In this document: positions 17,275 to 24,750 of the stretch, in pieces
How positions within the stretch are numbered: position 1 is the first letter of the stretch
How the letters are laid out: the number at the start of each line of letters is the position of its first letter
NCBI RefSeq assembly: GCF_004362245.1
Contig: NZ_SNWM01000001.1
Coordinates: 186,001-250,000, forward strand
Direction: 5' to 3'
From: Pedobacter duraquae
GTDB taxonomy: Bacteria > Bacteroidota > Bacteroidia > Sphingobacteriales > Sphingobacteriaceae
Length of the DNA stretch: 64,000 nt
Translations under genes and position numbers: made by a program
Notes under the pieces: generated by a model
Databases searched by the model: none
Told to the model about the DNA's origin: nothing
What the model saw: the letters and a program-made list of their open reading frames with translations, nothing else

Positions 17275-18573
17275 ATGGCAGATCATTTCAAGGCTGGGGA
17301 AATCAAAGATATTGAGCACAGGTTGAAGTCTATATTTGGTGGCTCTATAGGAAATCTTGTAGAGTGGTACGACTGGTATAGCTACTCTGCCTTTGCATTG
17401 TATTTCTCACCTGTTTTTTTTCCAAACAGCAGCCCGAATGCACAGTTGCTCAATACTGCAGGAATTTTTGCAGTAGGCTTTCTAATGCGCCCTATTGGTG
17501 GCTGGTTATTCGGTAGCATTGCGGATAGATACGGAAGAAAACAGTCAATGGCACTATCTGTATTTATCATGGCTATTGGCTCTTTGATTATCGGCCTCAC
17601 ACCCGGCTATAAAGAAATTGGTATCGCTGCTCCACTCCTGCTCCTGTTCGCACGACTTATCCAAGGACTTAGTACTGGCGGAGAATATGGAACTTCCGCC
17701 ACCTACCTTAGTGAAATGGCTACCAGGGAACGTCGGGGATTCTATTCCAGTTTTCAATACGTTACACTCATAGGCGGCCAACTCCTGGCGCTGGGAATCC
17801 AGCTGGCACTGCAAAACTGGCTACTCACATCTGCAGAGCTTCAGGCATGGGGTTGGCGAATCCCATTTTTTATCGGTGCGATCCTTTCTTTTATTGCATT
17901 GTACTTGTGCAGACATATTGACGAAACAGCAGCCTTCAAAGCAAAAGGAACAAGTGATAAAAAAACTGGCATCGCTGAACTAATAAAATATCCAAAAGCA
18001 CTTCTCACCGTGGTTGGTCTGACTTTAGGTGGCACCATTGCTTTCTATACTTTCAGTACGTACATGCAGAAATTCCTGGTCAATACTGTTCATCTCAGCA
18101 AAGAACAATCTACATTGCTATCTTTTGCTTCTTTGTTCGTTTTTGCCATCATGCAACCATTATTCGGATTACTTTCTGATAAAATTGGAAGAAAACCACT
18201 GTTAATTGGCTTTGGCATTTTAGGCTCTATTTGTACTTACCCAATCCTCATCACACTAAGTTCCGCAACTAATACCGTCTTTATATTTTTTCTGATGATC
18301 GCTGCACTTATTATTGTAAGCGGTTACACAAGTATCAATGCAGTTGTTAAAGCTGAACTATTCCCTGCACATATCCGTGCACTTGGCGTTGGATTGCCCT
18401 ATGCCTTAACCGTTGCCATCTTTGGCGGCACCGCAGAATACCTGGCGCTTTGGTTTAAGAACATAGGTCACGAAACATACTTTTACTGGTATGTGACAGC
18501 TTGTATCCTTATTTCGTTAATTTTATATATCACTATGAAAGACACTAAACATCATTCGAAAATCGAAGACTAA
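17275..18573 (+). CDS. MFS transporter, metabolite:H+ symporter (MHS) type
   Basis: 432 residues, 12 predicted membrane helices. The opening 'IFGGSIGNLVEWYDWYSYSAFALYFSPVFFP' and 'FLMRPIGGWLFGSIADRYGRKQSM' are signatures of the KgtP/ProP-like MHS branch, which carries dicarboxylates, alpha-ketoglutarate, shikimate or osmolytes with protons. A second loop motif 'FGLLSDKIGRKPLL' marks the C-terminal half. The substrate cannot be fixed from sequence. It is followed 20 bases later by the DUF892 gene. Confidence 0.87.
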   Translation: MADHFKAGEIKDIEHRLKSIFGGSIGNLVEWYDWYSYSAFALYFSPVFFPNSSPNAQLLNTAGIFAVGFLMRPIGGWLFGSIADRYGRKQSMALSVFIMAIGSLIIGLTPGYKEIGIAAPLLLLFARLIQGLSTGGEYGTSATYLSEMATRERRGFYSSFQYVTLIGGQLLALGIQLALQNWLLTSAELQAWGWRIPFFIGAILSFIALYLCRHIDETAAFKAKGTSDKKTGIAELIKYPKALLTVVGLTLGGTIAFYTFSTYMQKFLVNTVHLSKEQSTLLSFASLFVFAIMQPLFGLLSDKIGRKPLLIGFGILGSICTYPILITLSSATNTVFIFFLMIAALIIVSGYTSINAVVKAELFPAHIRALGVGLPYALTVAIFGGTAEYLALWFKNIGHETYFYWYVTACILISLILYITMKDTKHHSKIED

Positions 18574-18593
18574 TCTCCGTATCTTTACAAACT

Positions 18594-19097
18594 ATGAAAA
18601 CTCCACCGCTTACCCTCAACGAAGTATATCTGCAAACACTTTCAGAAGTTTATGCTGCTGAAAAAAAATACATGAAATGCTTTCAGCAAATGGCTGAAGC
18701 GGCATTTACCGATGAACTTAGGTCGGCAATTAACCCTGAGGGTACAGATCTTGAAAACCATTTATCGAGGTTGACTCAGATCATGGAGACGGCAAACTTG
18801 AAAACTTCCAGAATTACTTCGGCATTAGACGATGAGTTGCTTGTAATGGGCAAAGAGATCTGCGGATTTCAAAAACAGCAGTCCGTTTTGAAGGATATTC
18901 AAATCTTGCAGGTAGCCACACAGTTGGTGCAGATTAGGATCGCAGCGTATGAAGCATTATATCAAATGGCTACCGCTTTAAAAATAGAAAAGGCCGCCGT
19001 GTTATTGGAACAGTGCTTCAAAGATTATAAAAATACCGTTGCCTATCTGAGTCAGATTGCTCAAAATATCATCTATCCGGCAGCAGAACGTGCTTAA
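18594..19097 (+). CDS. DUF892 (YciE/YciF-like) ferritin-like protein
   Basis: 167 residues forming a four-helix ferritin-like bundle. The typical opening 'LTLNEVYLQTLSEVYAAEKKYMKCFQQMAEAAFTDELRSAI' and the later 'QLVQIRIAAYEALYQMATAL' match the family, which is often stress-induced. Metal-binding Glu/His positions are only partly conserved here, so catalytic ability is uncertain. A TATCTTTA box lies at 18580-18587, six bases before the ATG. The stop codon overlaps that of the convergent dehydrogenase (TTAA at 19094-19097). Confidence 0.78.
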   Translation: MKTPPLTLNEVYLQTLSEVYAAEKKYMKCFQQMAEAAFTDELRSAINPEGTDLENHLSRLTQIMETANLKTSRITSALDDELLVMGKEICGFQKQQSVLKDIQILQVATQLVQIRIAAYEALYQMATALKIEKAAVLLEQCFKDYKNTVAYLSQIAQNIIYPAAERA

Positions 19098-20083
19098 ATG
19101 CCAATAACACTATTGGTGAGTACAACGCCGGCGGCGAAATCGTCGATATTCTTAAATGTAGTTGTTGCAATTTGCTCCATAGCCTCTTGAGTAAAAAATC
19201 CCTGGTGTGATGTGATCAGCACATTGGGAAAAGAGATCAGCCTGGTAATCAGATCATCCTGAATCACGTCTTCGGAATGATCCCTAAAGAAAAGCTTACC
19301 TTCCTGTTCGTAAACATCCATTCCAAGATATCCCAATTGACCGGATTTTAGCGCATTGATTACTGATGCGGTATCTATCAACGCGCCACGACTGGTGTTG
19401 ATCAACATCGCTCCTTTGCTAAATAAAGTTAATGTTTCTGAATTAATGAGATGAAAAGTATCATCGTTTAGCGGGCAATGTAACGAAACAACATCCGCAT
19501 CCAGTAATGTCTCTTTAAGTGTACCGTAAGTGATGCCTAAAGATTTCAGACTTTCGTCTGGATATGGATCATAGGCGCTGATAATGCAGCCCAGTCCTTT
19601 TAAGATCATGCAAAAAGCTTTTCCAATATTGCCCGTCCCAATCACAGCAACTTTACGCCCGTGTAAGTTGAACCCCATCAATCTTTCCAGAGAGAAATTT
19701 CCCTCACGGACACGATTATAAGCTTTATGCGTTTTTCTATTTAAGGTTAAAATCAACGCCAAAGCATGTTCGGCAACAGCTTCAGGCGAATAGGCCGGAA
19801 CCCGAGCTACCTGGATCCCCAGTTCCTTTGACTTTATCAAATCCACGTTATTGAATCCCGCACAACGCAAAGCAATCAAGCGAACGCCATTCTCATGAAG
19901 TTTATTTAAAACAACTGCATCCGCCTGATCGTTGACAAAAATACACACTGCCTCAAAGCCATTAGTCAGCGATACAGTTTGGTCTGTTAGCGGAACGGCA
20001 AAAAAAGAAAGCTCATGCCCCGTGTTAAATTGTTTAAAAAAATCTTCATCATAGGCACAGGTACTAAAAACGGCTACTTTCAT
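19094..20083 (-). CDS. D-2-hydroxyacid dehydrogenase, D-lactate dehydrogenase-like
   Basis: 329 residues, NAD-dependent. The nucleotide-binding motif is 'VIGTGNIGKAFCMILKGLGC'. The catalytic triad is visible: Arg in 'LIALRCAGFNNVD', Glu in 'GMDVYEQEGKLFF' and His in 'LITSHQGFFT'. The 'YEQEG.LFF' stretch is characteristic of fermentative D-lactate dehydrogenases (LdhA). The likely reaction is pyruvate to D-lactate. I use the ATG at 20081-20083; the longer frame would add 24 residues outside the family. Confidence 0.88.
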   Translation of the reverse strand: MKVAVFSTCAYDEDFFKQFNTGHELSFFAVPLTDQTVSLTNGFEAVCIFVNDQADAVVLNKLHENGVRLIALRCAGFNNVDLIKSKELGIQVARVPAYSPEAVAEHALALILTLNRKTHKAYNRVREGNFSLERLMGFNLHGRKVAVIGTGNIGKAFCMILKGLGCIISAYDPYPDESLKSLGITYGTLKETLLDADVVSLHCPLNDDTFHLINSETLTLFSKGAMLINTSRGALIDTASVINALKSGQLGYLGMDVYEQEGKLFFRDHSEDVIQDDLITRLISFPNVLITSHQGFFTQEAMEQIATTTFKNIDDFAAGVVLTNSVIGI

Positions 20084-20165
20084 TTGATTTCTGTTTCTAC
20101 TAAGGTAATCGAATCGGTTGGCAAAACATATGACTTGCATCATCATTTTCGCCATCGAATTGATC

Positions 20166-20173
20166 TATATTTG
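20166..20173 (+). promoter_or_regulatory. -7 promoter box of the truncated haemoglobin
   Basis: TATATTTG matches TAnnTTTG and ends 20 bases before the ATG at 20194. No clear -33 element. Confidence 0.45.
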
Positions 20174-20193
20174 CATACATAATATTGTAGGGT

Positions 20194-20580
20194 ATGAAAA
20201 ACGACATCAACGGCCTTGATGACATCAAAACATTTGTCAACGAATTCTATGGTAAAGTACAACAGGATGATCTGATTGGCCCTGTATTCGCCCTAGCGGT
20301 GTCGGACTGGACACCACATTTGGAAAAAATGTACCAATTCTGGAATGCCGCGCTCTTCAGCGTACCCGGCTTTAAAGGCAATCCTTTTGCCAAACATGCG
20401 CCCTTAGCAATAGAACAAGAACATTTTGACCGTTGGCTTGTGTTATTTAGGGAAACTATTGACAACAATTTTATAGGAGACATGGCAGAAGAAGTTAAAA
20501 AACGCGCTGACCTTATGGCAGCATTGTTTATGAGCAAACTGAGCTACATGCGCGAACACAAAATAAAAACAATCTTATAG
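20194..20580 (+). CDS. Group 3 truncated haemoglobin
   Basis: 128 residues, 2-on-2 globin of the group III class, which in Campylobacter (Ctb) binds oxygen tightly and is linked to microaerobic or NO-related physiology. Visible features: 'FVNEFYGKVQQDDLIGPVF', 'MYQFWNAALF', 'GNPFAKHAPL', and the proximal His in 'EQEHFDRWLVLFRETID'. Cytoplasmic haem protein. It is transcribed alone; the neighbouring genes converge on it from the right and diverge on the left. Confidence 0.9.
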   Translation: MKNDINGLDDIKTFVNEFYGKVQQDDLIGPVFALAVSDWTPHLEKMYQFWNAALFSVPGFKGNPFAKHAPLAIEQEHFDRWLVLFRETIDNNFIGDMAEEVKKRADLMAALFMSKLSYMREHKIKTIL

Positions 20581-20591
20581 TCAACCGTAGA

Positions 20592-21302
20592 TTAAACATT
20601 TGCTAAGGCACATGCTACTATCGCTGCCAGAGAAGTATTTAAAAAATTAACTGCATTATTATTGAGCAATTGCTTTCGTTCCAGCGCAGCCCCGAGAATG
20701 GAATCCAGCATGTTTCCAATGATACCCGCAAGCGTAACGATAAGAGAAAGCTTACTCAGACCCGCATATATCAAAGCGATGAGTAAAGCGCCAAAAGCAC
20801 CAATTAGTGTGCCTTCAAAACTAATGACACCATCCGATCCTTTTGTATCCCGTTTAAAAGTTAAGATGTTAAAGAATCTTTTTCCATAAAGAACTCCCAA
20901 TTCCGAAGATAGCGTATCAGCCAAAGCTGAGGCAAGGCTCGCGGCCATCATCAATTGATAGATATTCGCATGCTCAGGATTAAAAAAGGCAAGCAGACCG
21001 AGGATTCCCGCAGCTCCTCCATTAGCAAGTACCTGTCCTGTAGTTCTTGGTGCTGTCACCTCTTCATTGAAAATTCCAGCTTTAGCTTCTTTTTTATAAG
21101 AAGTTGCCAAAACACCAAGAATAAAAAACGTAAGCAGCAGAAAGATACCTCTCTCTGCTGCTCCCAGGTATACGACTGAACCAATTAATCCGGCAACCAG
21201 CGCAGCTGAAATAGTCAATTTCTTTGCTTTCACACAAATTACCATAATTGCTACCAGTGCGATACAAAGTAAAATAGGATAGATCGGAACACTAACTTGC
21301 AT
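20592..21302 (-). CDS. DUF92 family membrane protein
   Basis: 236 residues, polytopic. The family core is clear: 'NGGAAGILGLLAFF', 'ASLASALADTLSSELGVLYGKRFFNILTFKRDTKGSDGVISFEGTLIGAFGALLIAL' and a C-terminal 'GNMLDSILGAALERK'. DUF92/TMEM19 proteins resemble isoprenoid-lipid kinases and cytidylyltransferases; the plant VTE6 member is a phytyl-phosphate kinase. A lipid or isoprenoid role is therefore possible but unproven. It lies 13 bases downstream of the PNPOx-like gene on the same strand. Confidence 0.85.
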   Translation of the reverse strand: MQVSVPIYPILLCIALVAIMVICVKAKKLTISAALVAGLIGSVVYLGAAERGIFLLLTFFILGVLATSYKKEAKAGIFNEEVTAPRTTGQVLANGGAAGILGLLAFFNPEHANIYQLMMAASLASALADTLSSELGVLYGKRFFNILTFKRDTKGSDGVISFEGTLIGAFGALLIALIYAGLSKLSLIVTLAGIIGNMLDSILGAALERKQLLNNNAVNFLNTSLAAIVACALANV

Positions 21303-21315
21303 AGCTGCAATGCTA

Positions 21316-21852
21316 CTAAACTTTCAGCGTTCCTTCAATAGAATCATCCAAAGTTTTACCGATCGCAGCGCCAACCATAATTTTTACTCCTGAAACGAAG
21401 TTTCCGTGTTTGGTATCCCAATAATAGCCATCTGAAGGTTCAATACGTATTAAAGCAATGCGTGGGTCGTTTTCTCCTTCAGTGAACCAGGTTTTTAAAA
21501 TAGGATTCCATAATTCTTTGACCTTCGCATGATCAGTGTGAATGGTCGCATTCGCGTCAAGATACAGAAAGTCGGAATGCTTAGATCCTTTAAAAAATAA
21601 TTTAACTTTTGGATCCATTGCTATTTCCTCGTGCGTATGGCTGTCATTGGCGACAAGAATCCATAGCATTCCCTGGTCGTCGACTTGCTGAATGCTCATC
21701 GGGCGTACGCCATTAGATGGTCCGCCATTTCCCTGCGTACAGAAAAAGCAGGTATCCGATTGACTGATAATCTCTTTAATTTTTTCCAATGCTGATTCGC
21801 TGCTCAGGTTTTCGCGATTCTCCTCGGGTTGGTTATTGTTAATGCTGTCCAT
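21316..21852 (-). CDS. Pyridoxamine 5'-phosphate oxidase-like flavin-binding protein (general stress protein 26 type)
   Basis: 178 residues. The split-barrel FMN-binding fold is suggested by 'CFFCTQGNGGPSNGVRPMSIQQVDDQGMLWILVAND', 'DPKVKLFFKGSKHSDFLYLDANATI' and the C-terminal 'ALIRIEPSDGYYWDT'. This branch is the general stress protein family, with uncertain substrates. I prefer the ATG at 21850-21852; an earlier in-frame ATG would add 12 residues. The N-terminal 20 residues are Asn/Gln/Glu-rich. Confidence 0.8.
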   Translation of the reverse strand: MDSINNNQPEENRENLSSESALEKIKEIISQSDTCFFCTQGNGGPSNGVRPMSIQQVDDQGMLWILVANDSHTHEEIAMDPKVKLFFKGSKHSDFLYLDANATIHTDHAKVKELWNPILKTWFTEGENDPRIALIRIEPSDGYYWDTKHGNFVSGVKIMVGAAIGKTLDDSIEGTLKV

Positions 21853-21971
21853 AGGTTTTGATATTAAGTTTTCGATGTGTTTTAACAACCTATAACTTAA
21901 AATGTTCTGCTGATGTTCCTGTAAATTCCATCATCATCAAATAATGCCGGGTTGTCACCCCACTCCATTTA

Positions 21972-22577
21972 TTATGGAAAACTGATTCCAGAAGTGTCTT
22001 TCCTGATTAGAAATTGAGTATAACTTTTTTTGATATACAACATCATCTCGTAGTCAGTCATTTTTCTGGCAACCTCGGCCTGTGGCCGATAATATTCAGT
22101 AAACTGAAAAAGTGAATCTCCACTTAAGGGGGTGAGCAATCTGATTTTTTCAGCGGAAAAAGATTGATCTACAAAATGATATTCTTCTTCCTTCAATAAC
22201 CTTTTTTGAAGTTTAGCAACTGGCGACTTATTTTTTCTGATCAAAGCAATTACCGCAAATAAATTTAGTCCGGCTATGGAAGAAGTAGAATTTGAAGGAT
22301 ATGGACTCTTTGCAATCCTGTTTTTTGACGCCAGCAAGCTTTTCCAACCCGGAGCCTGATGGTCAAAGACTTTCGCATATTCTTTTCGCAGGGCGAGAGA
22401 ATCATCTTTATAATTCCGCGTTACTTGAATCCTTACTTCATTGAGCTGAATAGTGCGTTTCAATATGGACGAATCTTTTTTAGATGCAATAGAATCAATG
22501 CGTTTTTGGGCATACGTTTGTTGACTTAGGCAGAAAAGCAAAAGTATAAAAAGGACTTTCAGGTATGTAGTATGCAT
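21972..22577 (-). CDS. Exported protein of unknown function
   Basis: 201 residues with a clear signal peptide (about 1-23, ending QTYAQ). The mature part starts with a Lys/Ser-rich segment resembling the N-terminal linker of Bacteroidota outer-membrane proteins ('LNEVRIQVTRNYKDDS'). A short hydrophobic stretch ('IAGLNLFAVIALI') and 'LQKRLLKEEEYHFVDQSFS' follow. It looks like a small conserved Bacteroidota family with no known role. No motif allows a function call. Confidence 0.6.
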   Translation of the reverse strand: MHTTYLKVLFILLLFCLSQQTYAQKRIDSIASKKDSSILKRTIQLNEVRIQVTRNYKDDSLALRKEYAKVFDHQAPGWKSLLASKNRIAKSPYPSNSTSSIAGLNLFAVIALIRKNKSPVAKLQKRLLKEEEYHFVDQSFSAEKIRLLTPLSGDSLFQFTEYYRPQAEVARKMTDYEMMLYIKKSYTQFLIRKDTSGISFP

Positions 22578-22662
22578 GAGTTAGGCGTTTAACAACACCC
22601 GTAAAATTAGTAATCAATTTACTGATCACCAGTTTTTTAACACACCTTAACATTTTACAAAA

Positions 22663-24546
22663 CTACCAGCCGATACCATAATCTTCGCCGTGGTTGCTGG
22701 ATCCGCCCCACATGCTGCCATGTTTCCAATCAAAATATATAGCGTTGATCGGTCCACTGGTTCTATTTTCAAAGCTGAGCACGTACCCCATCTTTTTAAG
22801 ATCGTTCCGTACCTCCTCTTTTGTCGCACTCTGCAAGAGCAACTGTCCTGGTTTTGGCCTGCGGTCTTCTGTCTTTGTCCCACCAAGAGAAAGCCAGAGT
22901 TGGTTTGTATTAAAGTTAGGGGCTTCAGCAGCTTGTTGAACGTTCATCCCAAACTCAGTTACATTCAGGAAGAATTGTAACAGATTCTGATCTTGGGTAT
23001 CTCCCCCCTGTACAGCAGAGGAAAGATAAGGTTTACCATCTTTCAAAGCCAATGAAGGTGAAAGTGTAACCCTTGGTCGCTTGCCAGGCGCAACAACGTT
23101 GAATGGGTTAATAGTTGAGTCTAACACAAAACTCTGCATACGTTGACTCATCCCTATCCCTGTATTACCTGCAATACACGCAGGTAGCCAGCCTCCACTC
23201 GGAGTGATCGATACTACCCATCCGGCAGCATCTGCTGCCTCTACAGACGTAGTACCTAACCACAGTCTGTCATGATATAACGCCTCCGGTGTGGTGTTTT
23301 TACCCAAATCATGCTTAGGCGCAAAATTCCGCTTTCCGGTGTCCAAATCATACCCCCTGGCTTTAAGTAAGTCTATATAGGGATTAACTTTTCCCTCAAA
23401 TGGATATGGATTTCCAGGACCAATATCAGCATCATTTTTATCAAAACGAATTAATGAAGCCCGCTGCCTGGCATACGCTTTACTTAACAGACCCTTCATC
23501 GGTTCTGTAGGTGAAAAACGCGGATCGCCATAATAAAAATCCCTATCAGCAAATGATAAATTCATTGCCTGGTAAAGGGTGTGAATATATTTCGGACTAT
23601 TGTAGCCCATACTTTTCAGATCAAAATTCTCAAGTATATTCAAAGCCTGTAACATGACTGGCCCTTGAGTCCATTGCTGCATTTTATACACATCAATTCC
23701 TTTATAGTTCACTGTAAGTGGATCTTCTTCTAAAGGCTTCCATTTGGCTAAATCCTGCATCGTAATCAACCCACCTTGTTCCTGTGCACCGCGAACAAAC
23801 TCACGGGCAATGTCGCCAGTATAGAATCTGTCATATGCCGCCATCAATGCCTGATTACGGGTTTTTCCACTTTTTAGTGCCAACTTTTCTGCAGCAACCA
23901 TTTTAGTTAACGTAACCAGCAAATCTTTTTGAACGAAGATCTCCCCCGCTTCAGGTGCTTCTCTTTTTTCACCTGGATGGGTAAGAAATACTTTCGCACT
24001 GTAAGGCCATGTTTTGATTTGTGCTTTACCACGCTCCATAGCATTTGCAGCCTGCGCTTCAATAGGATAACCCGCCGCCAGTTCCATAGCAGGTGCCAAT
24101 ACCTGCTCCAAACTTAAGCTACCATAATTTACCAGCATGTAGATCAATCCACCTACCGTTCCAGGTGTTGTTGCAGCTAATGGCCCATATTCAGGCGGGA
24201 AGTTGTATCCTTTACTTTTAAAAAAATCAGCCGTAGCACCAGTTGGTGCAACACCCATTGCATTGATCGCAATAACTTTTTTGGTTTTAGGATTGTAGAT
24301 CAAAACCTGGGTTTCTCCACCCCAGCTTAAGGTGTCCCACATAGTACATGTTGCCGCCAGCATAGCGCAAGCTGCATCAACGGCATTCCCTCCCTTTTGA
24401 AAAGTGATGGCACCAGCAGTGGCCGCCAGTGGTTTACCAGTAATGGCCATCCAGTTCTTACCATAAATAACGGGTTTCTGCGTAGGTTGAGCCCATGCCG
24501 AAAACAGCGTGACGGTGAGCAAAAAGGTAAGTGACAGTACTTTCAT
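22663..24546 (-). CDS. ggt: Gamma-glutamyltransferase, exported
   Basis: 627 residues, full length. Signal peptide about 1-20 (SAWAQP). The proenzyme is expected to cleave itself before T432, the first Thr in LGTTSVEAAD, giving a small subunit of about 196 residues with the N-terminal Thr as nucleophile. Family landmarks include 'GGNAVDAACAMLAATCTMWDTLSWGGETQVLIY', 'PEYGPLAATTPGTVGGLIYML' and 'GDTQDQNLLQFFLNVTEFGMNVQQAAEAPNFNT'. It should break down glutathione and gamma-glutamyl compounds in the periplasm. It is divergent from the siderophore receptor, with about 200 bases between. Confidence 0.9.
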   Translation of the reverse strand: MKVLSLTFLLTVTLFSAWAQPTQKPVIYGKNWMAITGKPLAATAGAITFQKGGNAVDAACAMLAATCTMWDTLSWGGETQVLIYNPKTKKVIAINAMGVAPTGATADFFKSKGYNFPPEYGPLAATTPGTVGGLIYMLVNYGSLSLEQVLAPAMELAAGYPIEAQAANAMERGKAQIKTWPYSAKVFLTHPGEKREAPEAGEIFVQKDLLVTLTKMVAAEKLALKSGKTRNQALMAAYDRFYTGDIAREFVRGAQEQGGLITMQDLAKWKPLEEDPLTVNYKGIDVYKMQQWTQGPVMLQALNILENFDLKSMGYNSPKYIHTLYQAMNLSFADRDFYYGDPRFSPTEPMKGLLSKAYARQRASLIRFDKNDADIGPGNPYPFEGKVNPYIDLLKARGYDLDTGKRNFAPKHDLGKNTTPEALYHDRLWLGTTSVEAADAAGWVVSITPSGGWLPACIAGNTGIGMSQRMQSFVLDSTINPFNVVAPGKRPRVTLSPSLALKDGKPYLSSAVQGGDTQDQNLLQFFLNVTEFGMNVQQAAEAPNFNTNQLWLSLGGTKTEDRRPKPGQLLLQSATKEEVRNDLKKMGYVLSFENRTSGPINAIYFDWKHGSMWGGSSNHGEDYGIGW

Positions 24547-24674
24547 AATCAGCTTTATGAGCTAAAAATAAACAATTCGAAAATCAAAGAGAAGGCAATA
24601 GTAAGATTGCATGTCACATTCTGGATACGGCCAATCATGCGATAAGCAAAATATGTAACGCACTAATTATTTAG

Positions 24675-24722
24675 AATAAGTTTAAACAAAATAGCTTGTT
24701 TTATAAAATAAGTTTAAGTTTG
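24675..24722 (+). promoter_or_regulatory. Structured promoter region of the siderophore-type receptor
   Basis: Contains an 11-bp direct repeat, AATAAGTTTAA, at 24675-24685 and 24707-24717 (32 bases apart, about three helical turns). Between them is an inverted repeat, AAACAA-N6-TTGTTT, at 24684-24701. A -7 box TAAGTTTG lies at 24715-24722, overlapping the second direct repeat. It does not match the classical Fur box; a regulator site is inferred from symmetry alone. Confidence 0.45.
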
Positions 24723-24750
24723 CGTAATTTTTAATCAATCTAAATAATAT

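Noticed and set aside
24675..24701. Fur box before the siderophore receptor
   Set aside because: The repeats do not match the GATAATGATAATCATTATC-type pattern; only a generic repeat call is supported.
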